Shown here in pieces: positions 1 to 9,279 of a stretch of 64,000 nucleotides of DNA. A program made the translations under genes and the position numbers. The notes below the pieces were generated by a model that worked only from the letters and a program-made list of their open reading frames with translations, was not told the DNA's origin and ran no database searches. How positions within the stretch are numbered: position 1 is the stretch's first letter; the number at the start of each line of letters is the position of its first letter. The DNA comes from Burkholderia mayonis (lineage in GTDB: Bacteria; Pseudomonadota; Gammaproteobacteria; Burkholderiales; Burkholderiaceae), in the NCBI RefSeq assembly GCF_001523745.2, contig NZ_CP013387.1:868001-932000 (forward strand), read 5' to 3'.

Positions 1-430
1 GGATCGACGATCGATTGCGGATGGGTGCACCGCCGCATCGCCGCATCACGAACCGGCACGATCGAATCCCGATATATGACGGCCGAATGGCAAAGCGCTG
101 AACATCGGAAAGCCGGGTGATTCCCATTTGCATGGCGCGAAATATAATTATTGAGAGATTCGTGTCCGCCAATCGAATGATCGATAACGAGCGATCGCAG
201 TCAAGCGGCCGGATGGCGCAAGGCCGAGCGCCGAATGGTCGAGCTGTCGAATCGAAAGCTTGAACAATCGAGGCTAAAGTATTGGAAGTCGCCGCCGATA
301 AATGCTTCGGAGGCAAAATGCGTCTCTTTAAAATATCCATTTATTTTCTTTTTTTTAATTCTCTCCAACCGCATCTCAAGCGGCTACGTTTGCGTTCGAA
401 GCTGCCCCCCACAGAGCGAAGGAGCGACGC
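1..430. other. gene-free leader region
   Basis: I find no convincing gene here. The stretch is less GC-rich than the rest of the window, with an AT-rich tract around 335-362 that could hold the promoter of the secreted protein starting at 431. Open frames that cross it lack the local NNC/NNG codon pattern. Confidence 0.5.
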
Positions 431-2629
431 ATGAAATCGACCCGCATGCTGAGCGCACTGTTAGCGATGCTAACCGTAGGGCCGCTGCTGCTCCGGCCGG
501 CGGACGCAAGCGCGCAGACCCCGCTCACTTACACGACGTCGTGGATCGGCAACACGTTCGGCTTCGGCGACGGCAAATGGGTGCAGCAAGATATCGAGGC
601 GATCGCGGTCGCGGCCGACGGCACCGTTTACGCGAACGCGCCGTGGGACGAGAGCGGCGCGGAGGTCAGCGCGTACCGCGGCGGCGATCGCGTCGCGGTG
701 GCCGGATGGACCCACGGCTGGGGCGACAAGGGCGGCGACGCGATCGCGGTCAACGGCACCTATCTGTATGCGGCGATGTCGATTAGCAACGAAAACGGCT
801 TGCTCGTCGGCGCCGACTATCCGCCGAAGGGGCAGACATGGTATGGCGCCACGCGCCGTCCGCTCGCGAGCATCGAGATCGGTGCGCCGTTCGCGAGCGG
901 CATCGGCAACAGCTGGAATCCGACGAAGAACAGCTTCTTGCGCGTGAACGTGTCGCCGACGGGCGTCGACGGCAGCGTGCGCGGCATCGCGGCGACTGAC
1001 AAGGAACTATACGTCGCGAACACCGCTTCGAACCTGATCGTCGTCTACGACGCGAACACGATGCGCCAGCTGCGTAGTTGGCGGGCGAATCAGCCGGGCC
1101 GCATCGCCGTCGACGCAGACGGCTCGCTGTGGGTGATCGAAGGCTATACCACGGCGGCGGCGCGCGCGATCACGCATTACACGGCGTCGGGCGGGGCGCT
1201 GCCGTCGCTGGTCGCGCTGCCGCAGGGCGTGCTGCCTGCCGATCTCGCGATCTCGCCGTCGGGGCAGTTGCTGATCGCCGACAGCGGTCCTTCGCAGCAG
1301 ATCTATGTCTATGCGAAGCCGGCCGGCGTGCCGGTGCTGTCGAGCATCCTCGGCACGCGCTCGGGAATCTTCCACGCCGTCAAGGGCACGCCCGGCGACT
1401 GGCGCTTCAACGGACCGACGGGCATCGGCTTCGATCGCGGCGGCAACCTGTACGTATCGCAGAACGGCTTCGGACCGCGCGCGCCGGGTTCGATGCTGAC
1501 TGGCGAAGGCGCGGTGCTCGAGAGCTACGCCTATGCGAGCCAGGCGCTGAACTGGCGACTCTACGGACTCCTGTTTGTCGACGGCGGCTCGATCGATCCC
1601 GACGAGCCGAGCCAGGTGTTCACCGGCTCGAAGCGCTTCGCGATCGACTACACGAAGCCGCCCGGCCAAGACTGGCGCTACGCGGCGTTCACGCTCGATC
1701 GCTTCGGCTATCCTGACGATCCTGCGTTCCATCTGCCGAAGGGCGTGCGCGGCGAGCCGATGCTGCGGCGAGTCGGCGGCCGCCGGCTGCTGTATGCGAT
1801 CGACATGTATTCCCACTATCTGAGCATCTATCGCTTCGATACGGCGACGCAAGGGCAGATCGCGATTCCGGCCGGCCTGCTGTCGCAGAATCCGATTCCC
1901 GGCGCCTGGCCCGTCGGCCAGCCGGCGTACGGCGAATGGATGTGGCGCGACACGAACGGCGACGGCAAGGTCGACGCGAGCGAGATCGTCGCGAATCCGT
2001 CGAGCGGCGACACGATGCAGAACGGTTTCTGGTGGGTCGATTCGGCGGGCGACGTGTGGCTCGGCTCGCTCGTGAGCGGCATTCGCCGGTTGCCGTTCCA
2101 GGGCTTCGACGCTCACGGCAACCCGATCTACGACTATGCGAGCGCGCAGATGTTCGCGATGCCGGCGCCGTTCGACCGGATCGCGCGCGTGTCGTACCAA
2201 CCGGACAGCGACACGATGTACGTCGCGGGCTTCACGCCGGCGCTGCCGTACGATCCGGCGCACTGGAAGGAGCAGGGGCGTGTGCTCGCCCGCTACGACA
2301 ACTGGCGCTCGGGCGCGCCCGAGCTGCGCTACGCGATCATGCTGCCGTGGGATATGAGCGCGAATCCGCAGCGCGCGACGGTCGGCTTTGCGGTCGCGGG
2401 CAATTACATGTTCGTCGTAGAACTGTACACCGCGAAGATCGACGTCTACGACGCGCGCACCGGCGCGCTCGTCGGCTACATGACGCCGGGCGCCGACGTC
2501 GGCGGTACGAGCGGCTGGGTCGATGTCACTCTCGGGATCAGCGCGTTCCTGCGTCCGGGCGGCGAGTACGTCGTGCTCGTCGAGGACGATGCGCGCGCGA
2601 AGCTGCTGATGTATCGATGGACGCCGTGA
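431..2629 (+). CDS. secreted beta-propeller-like (NHL/SMP-30-type) protein
   Basis: A 732-residue exported protein of unknown substrate. Residues 1-29 form a classical signal peptide (positively charged start, leucine-rich core, ADASAQ cleavage region). The mature part has repeated segments of the type IAVDADGSLWVIEG, ATDKELYVANTASN and LAISPSGQLLIADSG, which are blades of an NHL or SMP-30-like beta-propeller. A stretch near residues 510-520 (DTNGDGKVDASEI) looks like a single dockerin/EF-hand-type calcium loop. The ATG at 431 is preceded by GAAGGAG at good spacing. The next gene is about 425 bases away, so it is probably monocistronic. The propeller fold is an inference from repeats; no catalytic function can be assigned. 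Confidence 0.85.
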   Translation: MKSTRMLSALLAMLTVGPLLLRPADASAQTPLTYTTSWIGNTFGFGDGKWVQQDIEAIAVAADGTVYANAPWDESGAEVSAYRGGDRVAVAGWTHGWGDKGGDAIAVNGTYLYAAMSISNENGLLVGADYPPKGQTWYGATRRPLASIEIGAPFASGIGNSWNPTKNSFLRVNVSPTGVDGSVRGIAATDKELYVANTASNLIVVYDANTMRQLRSWRANQPGRIAVDADGSLWVIEGYTTAAARAITHYTASGGALPSLVALPQGVLPADLAISPSGQLLIADSGPSQQIYVYAKPAGVPVLSSILGTRSGIFHAVKGTPGDWRFNGPTGIGFDRGGNLYVSQNGFGPRAPGSMLTGEGAVLESYAYASQALNWRLYGLLFVDGGSIDPDEPSQVFTGSKRFAIDYTKPPGQDWRYAAFTLDRFGYPDDPAFHLPKGVRGEPMLRRVGGRRLLYAIDMYSHYLSIYRFDTATQGQIAIPAGLLSQNPIPGAWPVGQPAYGEWMWRDTNGDGKVDASEIVANPSSGDTMQNGFWWVDSAGDVWLGSLVSGIRRLPFQGFDAHGNPIYDYASAQMFAMPAPFDRIARVSYQPDSDTMYVAGFTPALPYDPAHWKEQGRVLARYDNWRSGAPELRYAIMLPWDMSANPQRATVGFAVAGNYMFVVELYTAKIDVYDARTGALVGYMTPGADVGGTSGWVDVTLGISAFLRPGGEYVVLVEDDARAKLLMYRWTP

Positions 2630-3054
2630 TGTTGCGTCACGGCGTCGGTTGCGGGAGCCGTATGGACCGAATGCGCGGGGCGGGGGATCGGGCGGCGGCG
2701 GAAAGACGCGGCGCGAGCGGGTGCGGCGGTGTGGGGTGGGGCGCAAGGTTCACGTCGCTATTAATTGGAGAAGGTACGCTAGCCCGCGAACGGCGAACGG
2801 CGAACGGCGAACGGCGAACGGCAAGCCGCAAGCCGCAAGTTGTGTGCGTGACGGTCGGCGCGACACGCGGAGCGGGAGAGGCATACGGCCCTGCGCGCGC
2901 AGGGCGTGAAGCGCCGCGCTGCAAACGAGTTGAATTGCCCGACGCCGCGCACGCACCGCGCCAAACGCATCGCATCGTCGCCCCTTGTTGACGGACGATA
3001 CTTCGCGCTATCGTTATAGGCTCCCGCATGCGTTTCGTCTCCCGGAGTTCCGCC
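2630..3054. other. gene-free region with heptamer repeats
   Basis: No gene with local codon use is visible. The stretch holds the 7-bp tandem repeat listed separately and, near 3013-3019, a TATAGG element that could be the -10 of the next gene. It contains no hairpin with a T-tract that would mark the end of the preceding gene. Confidence 0.5.
2787..2835. repeat. 7-bp tandem repeat (CGAACGG)n
   Basis: Five exact copies of CGAACGG (2787-2821) are followed by two copies of the related CAAGCCG (2822-2835). Heptamer arrays of this kind are common variable loci in the Burkholderia pseudomallei group (family knowledge). The array is intergenic. Confidence 0.85.
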
Positions 3055-3492
3055 GTGCCCATTTCTCCGATCCCCGCCCTGCGTTTCTCGACCGACAAGG
3101 CCGAGCTCGACATCGACGCGATCTACGCATTCCTGCGCGACGAAGCGCATTGGTCGAAGGGTATTCCGCGCGATGTGGTCGAGCGGGCGATCGCCGGGTC
3201 ACTCTGCTTCGGCGCGTATCTCGACGGACGGCTCGTCGGCTTCGCGCGCCTCGTCACCGATCAGGCAACGTTCGCGTATCTCTGCGACGTGTTCGTGCTG
3301 AGCGAACATCGCGGCAAAGGCTACGGCCGCGCGCTGATCGATCATGTGTTCGCGCAGGACGCGGTGCGCGGGCAGCGCCGCGTGGCGCTCGTCACGACCG
3401 ACGCGCACGCGCTGTATCGCCCGGTCGGCTTCACGACGCCCGCGCATCCAGATCGCTGGATGGAGCTGCATCGGCCCGACGTCTACGCGTAG
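3055..3492 (+). CDS. GNAT family N-acetyltransferase
   Basis: A 145-residue GNAT acetyltransferase that would transfer an acetyl group from acetyl-CoA to an unknown amine. The core is clear: motif LVGFARLV, then CDVFVLSEHRGKGYGRALID, where R-G-K-G-Y-G is the acetyl-CoA pyrophosphate loop, then a C-terminal YRPVGF segment typical of the fold. I chose the GTG at 3055 because GGAG lies eight bases upstream. An ATG at 3028 in the same frame would add nine residues and cannot be excluded. It stands alone between two gene-free stretches and the DUF1653 gene 100 bases downstream. Confidence 0.85.
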   Translation: MPISPIPALRFSTDKAELDIDAIYAFLRDEAHWSKGIPRDVVERAIAGSLCFGAYLDGRLVGFARLVTDQATFAYLCDVFVLSEHRGKGYGRALIDHVFAQDAVRGQRRVALVTTDAHALYRPVGFTTPAHPDRWMELHRPDVYA

Positions 3493-3592
3493 CCGCAGCC
3501 GCAGCCGGGCGCGCGCTGAGCTCGGCCGCCCGCCGCCGCGCCCGGCGCGCCGCGCATACAATACGCGCTCATCGATTTTCATGGAGCGCACT

Positions 3593-3811
3593 ATGACCGA
3601 GCAGGAAGCCGAACGAATCGCGACGCATCGCCATTACAAGGGCGGGCTGTATCGCGTGATCGGCGTCGCGCGACATTCGGAGACGGAGGAGTCCCTCGTC
3701 GTCTACGAACAATTGTGGCCGAAGGCGCGCAGCCTCTGGGTGCGTCCCGAAGCGATGTTCAACGCAACGCTCGCCGACGGCACGCCGCGTTTTCGCAAGC
3801 TGAGTGACTGA
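3593..3811 (+). CDS. DUF1653 domain protein
   Basis: A 72-residue protein that is almost all DUF1653, a small beta-barrel-like domain of unknown function. Diagnostic segments are HYKGGLYRVIGVARHSET, VVYEQLW and the C-terminal FRKL. An in-frame ATG at 3581 sits inside the likely ribosome binding site, because the GGAG formed by atGGAGcgc is well spaced for the ATG at 3593; I therefore use 3593. It is convergent with the glycosylase gene downstream. Confidence 0.85.
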   Translation: MTEQEAERIATHRHYKGGLYRVIGVARHSETEESLVVYEQLWPKARSLWVRPEAMFNATLADGTPRFRKLSD

Positions 3812-4029
3812 CGCGCGCGGCGCGCACCGGCGGACACGCGCGCGCCGGCGAATCGGCGACGCTCGTCTGAGCGCGTCGCGGCTGCTTCTTTGATTGCGTC
3901 GGCCTATTCTTGGCCGGCGCGATCAACGTGCGCGGGACAACGATCTTCGCGCTTCGGCGTTCTATCCTGAAGCCGCGATGCTCGTCGCGGCGCGCCGCCC
4001 GCTCGTGATCGGCTTTCCGGCCCCGGACA

Positions 4030-5241
4030 TCAATCCGCACCGATCGCCCGCGCAATCTCCTTCGGCGCGCTGCCGACCTCGACGACGGGCGTCTCGTGCC
4101 AATCGGCAAGCTTGCGCACTGCGCGGCCGACGTCGACCGCGAGTCCCGCGCCGAGCCGCACCCCTGGCTCGATGTGCACAGCCTTCAGCTCGAACACGCG
4201 TTGCGCGCGATGCGCCTTCGCGTCGACGCGGCCGACGAGCCGCCCGCGATGCAGGATCGGCAGGCAGAAGTAGCCGTAGCGGCGCTTGTGCGCGGGCGTG
4301 TAGCACTCGATCGTGTAATCGAAGCCGAACAGCGCCGATGCGCGCCGCCGGTCCCAGACGACAGGATCGAACGGCGACAGCAGCGTCGTGACCGTCGAGC
4401 GCAGCGCACCGTCGCGTGCGGCGTCGACGAGCGGCGCGAGCTCGCGATGCACGAACGCGTTTTCCTTCCAGCCGTCGACCGCGACCGGCAGCAGCTGGCC
4501 CGCGTCCGCGAGCGCATGCAATTCGTCGCGATACGAGCGCTTCGGCAGCCGGTAATAATCGGCGATCCAGTCTGGGCGAACGATGCCGAGCGCGCGGCAG
4601 GTGTTGTCGACGAGGCGCGGCAGCACCGTTTCGCGCGGCGGCAGGTCGCGTGCGTCGTCCCAATCCGGCAGCACGCGCTCGGCGACGTCGTAGACGCGCT
4701 GGAAGTTGCGCCGCTCGGCGACCATCAGATGCCCGGTCGAGAACAGCACTTCGAGGTGCCGCTTCTCGGGCTTCCAGTCCCACCAGCCGTTGCCCTTGCC
4801 GGCGCTGCGCGTGAAATCGGCGGAGCGCACGGGGCCGCTCGCTCGGACGTGCGCGAGCAGCGCGTCGATTTCCTTGCGATGCTTCGCATGCCATTCGGCT
4901 GCATATTTCCAGCCCATTCCGATCGGGTTGAGCATCTTGTGACGCATCAAGCCGAAATCCTCGATCGGCAGGAAGCACGCCTCGTGCGACCAGTATTCGA
5001 ACAGTTTCGCGTCGGCGAGATGCTCGTCGAGCCATTGCGGCGCATACGGACCGAGCCGGCTGAACAGCACGAGATACGGGCTGCGCGCGACGACGTGGAT
5101 CGTGTCGATCTGCAGTTGCGCCATCCGGCGGATGGCGGCGAGCACATCGGCCTTGACGGCCTTGCGGCGAGGCGGAGTCAGCAGGCCCTGCGCGGAGAGG
5201 TGCAGCGCGCGGGCGGAGGCGATCGAAAGTGGGGCGGTCAC
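4030..5241 (-). CDS. ycaQ: YcaQ/AlkX-type interstrand crosslink DNA glycosylase
   Basis: A 403-residue winged-helix protein that aligns along its whole length with E. coli YcaQ (AlkX) as I remember it. That enzyme is a monofunctional glycosylase that unhooks alkylated bases and interstrand DNA crosslinks, such as those made by nitrogen mustards. Shared landmarks are LHLSAQGLL, the catalytic Q-hydrophobic-D motif QID at residues 44-46, ARSPYLVLFSRLG, EYWSHEACF, WWDWKPEKRHLE, RNFQRVYD, LSPFDPVVWDRRRA and YGYFCLPILHRG. Length matches the family (about 400-410). The gene is divergent from the candidate small RNA at 5.4 kb and convergent with the DUF1653 gene. No partner gene is adjacent. Confidence 0.93.
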   Translation of the reverse strand: MTAPLSIASARALHLSAQGLLTPPRRKAVKADVLAAIRRMAQLQIDTIHVVARSPYLVLFSRLGPYAPQWLDEHLADAKLFEYWSHEACFLPIEDFGLMRHKMLNPIGMGWKYAAEWHAKHRKEIDALLAHVRASGPVRSADFTRSAGKGNGWWDWKPEKRHLEVLFSTGHLMVAERRNFQRVYDVAERVLPDWDDARDLPPRETVLPRLVDNTCRALGIVRPDWIADYYRLPKRSYRDELHALADAGQLLPVAVDGWKENAFVHRELAPLVDAARDGALRSTVTTLLSPFDPVVWDRRRASALFGFDYTIECYTPAHKRRYGYFCLPILHRGRLVGRVDAKAHRAQRVFELKAVHIEPGVRLGAGLAVDVGRAVRKLADWHETPVVEVGSAPKEIARAIGAD

Positions 5242-5378
5242 GAGCGGCGCGAATGAGCAGACGGAAGCGGATGCGCCACTTTAGCGCGATTCCGCGCGGC
5301 GCGTCGTGCGCGGTGAAGCATTGCCACGCGGGCGTCTGACAATCGTTGACAGAAGTCTTTCGGAAGTTTCCTTATAGT

Positions 5379-5537
5379 CTCATCGACATAAGCACTCTGC
5401 TTCCGACGCACGATATCTCAATGGCACGCAGGGAGCGAGTCCGGACGTCTCACCCCCGTCGAGACGGCCGGAGCAGTTCAAGCGGACATCCATGCGGCTT
5501 TCAGCCGGCCCCGAGTGGATGTCCGCCGATTTTTTTC
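5379..5537 (+). ncRNA. candidate small RNA with intrinsic terminator
   Basis: Two strong hairpins lie in series. The first pairs 5441-5451 with 5461-5471 (CCGG-A-CGTCTC against GAGACG-G-CCGG, one A.G mismatch). The second pairs GCGGACATCCA (5482-5492) exactly with 5516-5526, with an inner hairpin CGGCT/AGCCG (5495-5499, 5503-5507), and is followed by seven T residues at 5530-5536. A TATAGT -10-like element lies at 5373-5378; the TTGACA at 5346-5351 is too far (21 bases) to be a standard -35 partner. There is no + strand gene within reach downstream, so this is more likely a stand-alone transcript than a riboswitch. I recognise no known RNA family; the 5' end is a guess. Confidence 0.5.
5482..5536 (+). 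terminator. intrinsic terminator of the small-RNA candidate
   Basis: An exact 11-bp stem (5482-5492 with 5516-5526) that encloses a second small hairpin is followed by a T7 tract at 5530-5536. It is one of only a few stem-plus-T-tract terminators in the window, which supports a real transcript upstream. Confidence 0.7.
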
Positions 5538-5638
5538 GGGGCGAAGAAATTTCGGCGTCCCAATTTCGAACGGCGGCGTGCGCATTCCTTCAGTACATCC
5601 ACTACCTTCAGCACCGATTCCCCGCGCGCTCGGCCGCT

Positions 5639-7063
5639 TCAACTGCGCTTGCCGCGCGCGACCTCGTCGCCTGCGTTCGGCTGCAGCCGCCGCGTGATTG
5701 GGATCGACGCGAACGAGCACAGCCCGACGACGACGAAGGCCGGCCAGAAGTCCGACCAGACCATCGTCGGATGCCCTTGCGCCCAATGCGATACGTGCAG
5801 CACGAGCCCCGCGACCGTCACGCCGAGGCCGAGCGACATCTGCTGGACGACGCTGCCGAGACTCGTTGCGCGGCCCGCGTCGCGCGCGGAGATCTCCGCG
5901 TAGATCATCGAATTGAGGCTCGTGAACTGCAGCGCGGGGAAGATGCCGCCGACGAGCACGATGAGCCAGATCGCGAGCACCGACATCCCCGGATGGAACG
6001 CGCCGTACGCGGCGATCGCGAGCCCGGCGAACGCCGCGTTGTACATCAGCACGGTGCGAAAGCCGAAACGCTTGAGCGTGCCCGGCGCGAGCATCCGCGT
6101 GAGCGCGCCGCCGACGGCCGACGCGCACGTGATCGCGCCGGAATGGAATGCGCTCATCCCGAGCCCTTCCTGCAGCGCGAGCGGCAGCAGGAACGGCACC
6201 GCGCCGAGGCCGATCCGGAACAGCGAGCCGCCGACGACGCTCGCGTGATACGTAGGAATGCGCAGGAATCTCAGATCGAGGACCGGCCGCTCGACGCGCC
6301 GCGCGTACAGCACGTACATGCCGATGAGCGCCGTGCCCGTCACGCCCATCGCGAGCGCGGTGCCGCGCGACGTGAGCGCGCCGTCGAGCAGCGTGAGACC
6401 CATCAGCAGCAGCGCGGCGCCTGCGGCGGAAAGAATGAAGCCGAACCAGTCGAGCGGACCGGGATCCGGCTCGTGCGTGTTCGCGATGTGCTTGTTCGCG
6501 AGATAGATGCCGAGGATGCCGATCGGCACGTTGATGAAGAAGATCAGCCGCCAGTGCAGGTACGTCGTGATGAAGCCGCCGAGGAGCGGCCCGGCGGCCG
6601 GGCCGAAGAGCGCGGGCACGCTCAGGTAGTTCATCGCACGAACGAGCTCCGAGCGCGGCACCGCGCGGAAGATGATGATGCGGCCGACGGGCACCATCAT
6701 CGCGCCGCCGACGCCTTGCACGAAGCGCGCGAACGTGAAGAGCTCAAGACTGTTCGACGCCGCGCACAGCAGCGAGCCCGCGACGAAGATGCCGATCGCG
6801 GTGCGGAACACGGTGCGCGCGCCGAAGCGGTCGGCGAGCCAGCCGCAGATCGGGATGAACACGCCGAGGCCGACGACGTAGCTCGTGATGGCGATGTTCA
6901 GCGTGACCGGATTCTGCCCGAAGTCGCGCGCCATCGCGGGCAGCGCCGTGACGATGATGTTGGCATCTACGCTCTCCATGAACAACGCGCAAGCCACGAT
7001 CAGCGGTGCGATGAAGGCGTAGATAGCAGACGGCATGGCAACGACGCGCGATAAAGATGCCAT
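5639..7063 (-). CDS. DHA2-type MFS drug exporter (EmrB/QacA family)
   Basis: A proton-driven inner-membrane exporter of about 474 residues, the size of 14-helix DHA2 transporters. The N-terminal helix contains ESVDANIIVTALPAMA, the DHA2 form of the motif around the membrane-embedded aspartate. Motif A follows as GWLADRFGARTVFR, and motif C-like glycines appear in FVQGVGGAMMVPVGR. The start is uncertain: I use the ATG at 7063 (MASLSRVV); an ATG at 7036 (MPSAIYAF) would give 465 residues, and neither has a strong ribosome binding site. It is divergent from the trehalase and next to a possible regulator remnant. The substrate is unknown. Confidence 0.88.
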   Translation of the reverse strand: MASLSRVVAMPSAIYAFIAPLIVACALFMESVDANIIVTALPAMARDFGQNPVTLNIAITSYVVGLGVFIPICGWLADRFGARTVFRTAIGIFVAGSLLCAASNSLELFTFARFVQGVGGAMMVPVGRIIIFRAVPRSELVRAMNYLSVPALFGPAAGPLLGGFITTYLHWRLIFFINVPIGILGIYLANKHIANTHEPDPGPLDWFGFILSAAGAALLLMGLTLLDGALTSRGTALAMGVTGTALIGMYVLYARRVERPVLDLRFLRIPTYHASVVGGSLFRIGLGAVPFLLPLALQEGLGMSAFHSGAITCASAVGGALTRMLAPGTLKRFGFRTVLMYNAAFAGLAIAAYGAFHPGMSVLAIWLIVLVGGIFPALQFTSLNSMIYAEISARDAGRATSLGSVVQQMSLGLGVTVAGLVLHVSHWAQGHPTMVWSDFWPAFVVVGLCSFASIPITRRLQPNAGDEVARGKRS

Positions 7064-7137
7064 TATTGCATCGATTGTTGCAGCATGCTTGCGCATGCAA
7101 CGACGTGTTGCCGCCGCGCGTCGCTCGTTGCGCACGG

Positions 7138-7390
7138 CGTGCGCTCGTGCAGTTGATCGACTTCGAGGGGCGGCGGCTGCCCGCCGGGCAGCGGGTCGGC
7201 TGCGTCGCGGAGCGGATCGTCGCGGCGCTGCTCGCGGCGTTCGGCAAGGACGGCGCGCGCCCGCTCGACGACCCGGCCGTCGCGGCGCACGACGTGCTCG
7301 CGATCGCGAAGGACATCGTCGACGTCGACGCGGTGTGCGAGCGCGGCGAGGCCGGCACGGCCGCGCTCGAAACGCGCGTGCTGTACTGCG
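7138..7390 (+). pseudogene. possible remnant of a coding region beside the exporter
   Basis: The frame around LVQLIDFEGRRLPAGQ to AAHDVLAIAKDIVDVD has over 90 percent G/C third positions and reads like real protein for about 80 residues. It then runs into a stretch without codon bias, and the N-terminal part in frame is implausible. The full open frame is 7057-7506 and overlaps the start of the exporter on the other strand. I do not recognise the family. One possibility is the ligand-binding half of a regulator of the exporter that lost its DNA-binding domain; this is speculation. Confidence 0.3.
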
Positions 7391-7551
7391 TACGGTTATT
7401 TGCGCGCAATGTGCGATGGACCGCTTGCGTGAGCGCCGGTTTTCGTGCGAATCTGCGCGGCGCGGCATCCGACAGACCAAAGCCGCGACGCGCCGGGCAC
7501 GCGTGACAGGAGACCATATTGCCGTTCATCTCGAAAACGGGAGGAGGAGAT

Positions 7552-9279
7552 ATGGTCACGCCGCGGCATCGCCCGCTTCATGTCGAAAATCCGCTCTATC
7601 GTCGCCTGCTGAGCGCACCTGCATGGGTTGCGCTCGTCGCCGCGGCCGGCATCGGCTGCACGAGCGCGACGCTCGCGCGCGCCGATTCGTCGCGCGCGCC
7701 GGCTTCGGCGGCCGTCTCCACGGCGGCCGTCTCCACGGCGGCCGCTTCCACGGCGGCCGCTTCCACGCCGAGTGTGGCGTCGATTCCGCCGCCGCCGAGC
7801 CAGCTATACGGCGATCTCTTTGTTGCAGTGCAAACCGCGCAGATCTTCGAAGACCAGAAGACCTTTGTCGATTCGACGCCGAACGCCGATCCCGCGACGA
7901 TCGTCCAGCTGTACCAGCAGCAAAAGGGTCAGCCCGGCTTCTCGCTGAAGGCGTTCGTCGCGCAGTACTTCACGCCGCCGGCCGATCAGTCGGTGACGCC
8001 GCCGCCGAACCAGACGCTGCGCGAGCACATCGACTGGCTGTGGCCGAAGCTCACGCGCACGACGACGACCGTGCCGCCGTACAGTTCGCTGATTCCGCTG
8101 CCAAAACCGTACGTGGTGCCGGGCGGACGCTTCCGCGAGGGCTACTACTGGGATACGTATTTCACGATGCTCGGCTTGCAGGAGGCGGGCCGCGAAGATC
8201 TCGTCGACGACATGCTCGACAACTTCGCGTACCTGATCGACGCCGTCGGCCACGTGCCGAACGGCAACCGCAGCTATTACGTGAGCCGCTCGCAGCCGCC
8301 GTTCTTCGCGTACATGGTGACGCTCGCGGCGAAGGTCGAGGGCAATCGCGTCTACCAGAAGTACCTGCCCGCGCTGCGCAAGGAGTACGCCTACTGGATG
8401 CAGGGCGAGCGTACGACGCCGCGCGGTTCGGCGACGCGCAACGTCGTCGCGATGCCGGACGGCGCGGTGCTGAACCGCTACTGGGATGCGAACGACACGC
8501 CGCGCGACGAGTCGTATCTCGAGGACGTCAAGACCGCGCAACAGGCGAGCGGCCGGCCGTCGGCCGAAGTCTGGCGCGATTTGCGCGCGGCGGCCGAGAG
8601 CGGCTGGGACTTCAGCTCGCGCTGGTTCGGCGACAGCCGCACGCTCGCGACGATCCGCACGACCGCGATCGTGCCCGTCGACCTGAACAGCCTGATGTTC
8701 CATCTCGAGACGACGATCGTGAAGGGCTGCGCGGCGACGCGCGACTTTGCATGCGCCGCCGAGTTCGCCGGCCGCGCTGGCAAGCGCGCGGTCGCGGTCA
8801 ACCGCTATCTGTGGAACCGCAACGGCTACTACGGCGACTACGACTGGAAGCTCGGCAAGCCGCGCGACAACCTGTCGGCTGCGGCGCTGTATCCGCTGTT
8901 TGCGGGTGTCGCCTGGCCGGAGCGCGCGAAGCAGACCGCGAGGAACGTGCAGAAGACGCTGCTCGAGCCGGGCGGGCTCGCGACGACGACCTACGACACG
9001 ACGCAGCAATGGGACGCACCCAACGGCTGGGCGCCGCTGCATTGGATCGCGCTTGTCGGACTGCAGCAATATGGCGAGAAGGCGCTCGCGAACGACATCG
9101 GCACGCGTTTCCTCGCCGACGTGAAGGGCGTGTACGCGGCGCAGGGCAAGCTCGTCGAGAAGTACATCGTAGAAGGAACGGGCACGGGCGGCGGTGGCGG
9201 CGGCGAGTATCCGCTGCAGGACGGCTTCGGCTGGACCAACGGCGTGACGCTCAAGCTGCTCGATCTGTACGGCGGGTGA
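7552..9279 (+). CDS. treA: periplasmic alpha,alpha-trehalase (GH37)
   Basis: A 575-residue exported trehalase that splits trehalose into two glucose molecules in the periplasm. Both family signatures are present: [14 protein letters not shown] at residues 190-203 and [10 protein letters not shown] near 486-495. A glycine-rich [19 protein letters not shown] segment near the C-terminus is also typical. The N-terminus carries an export signal, followed by a low-complexity Ala/Ser/Thr linker encoded by a 15-bp tandem repeat. The ATG at 7552 has an excellent GGAGGAG site; an upstream in-frame TTG at 7519 is not needed. It appears monocistronic. Confidence 0.95.
   Translation: MVTPRHRPLHVENPLYRRLLSAPAWVALVAAAGIGCTSATLARADSSRAPASAAVSTAAVSTAAASTAAASTPSVASIPPPPSQLYGDLFVAVQTAQIFEDQKTFVDSTPNADPATIVQLYQQQKGQPGFSLKAFVAQYFTPPADQSVTPPPNQTLREHIDWLWPKLTRTTTTVPPYSSLIPLPKPYVVPGGRFREGYYWDTYFTMLGLQEAGREDLVDDMLDNFAYLIDAVGHVPNGNRSYYVSRSQPPFFAYMVTLAAKVEGNRVYQKYLPALRKEYAYWMQGERTTPRGSATRNVVAMPDGAVLNRYWDANDTPRDESYLEDVKTAQQASGRPSAEVWRDLRAAAESGWDFSSRWFGDSRTLATIRTTAIVPVDLNSLMFHLETTIVKGCAATRDFACAAEFAGRAGKRAVAVNRYLWNRNGYYGDYDWKLGKPRDNLSAAALYPLFAGVAWPERAKQTARNVQKTLLEPGGLATTTYDTTQQWDAPNGWAPLHWIALVGLQQYGEKALANDIGTRFLADVKGVYAAQGKLVEKYIVEGTGTGGGGGGEYPLQDGFGWTNGVTLKLLDLYGG
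7707..7766 (+). repeat. 15-bp tandem repeat inside treA
   Basis: Four copies of a 15-bp unit (GGCGGCCGTCTCCAC, last two copies with GCTTC in place of GTCTC) encode the repeating pentapeptide A-A-V/A-S-T. Copy-number changes stay in frame, so the length of the linker between signal peptide and catalytic domain can vary without inactivating the enzyme. Confidence 0.9.

Larger units (their letters stand above)
5242..5638. other. gene-free region holding a candidate small RNA
   Basis: No protein gene fits here. The + strand carries the structured element described in the next entry. The remaining part (5538-5638) lies directly downstream of the exporter stop codon on the minus strand and shows no clear T-tract terminator for it. 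Confidence 0.6.

Noticed and set aside
235..786. An open frame starting upstream of and overlapping the first gene
   Set aside because: After the AT-rich part its product becomes Arg-rich low-complexity because it reads the propeller gene in another frame.
1007..2746. A 579-codon open frame opposite the secreted propeller protein
   Set aside because: Arg-rich product without domain, caused by the GC-rich opposite strand.
2787..2835. Possible origin-type iterons
   Set aside because: Seven-base simple repeats with no replication gene nearby; they are ordinary variable-number repeats.
5346..5378. Standard sigma-70 promoter TTGACA to TATAGT for the small RNA
   Set aside because: The spacer is 21 bases, too long for a normal promoter; only the -10-like part is kept as a hint.
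5492..7054. A 520-codon open frame on the + strand opposite the exporter
   Set aside because: Third positions do not follow the local codon pattern, and the minus strand encodes an unmistakable MFS exporter.
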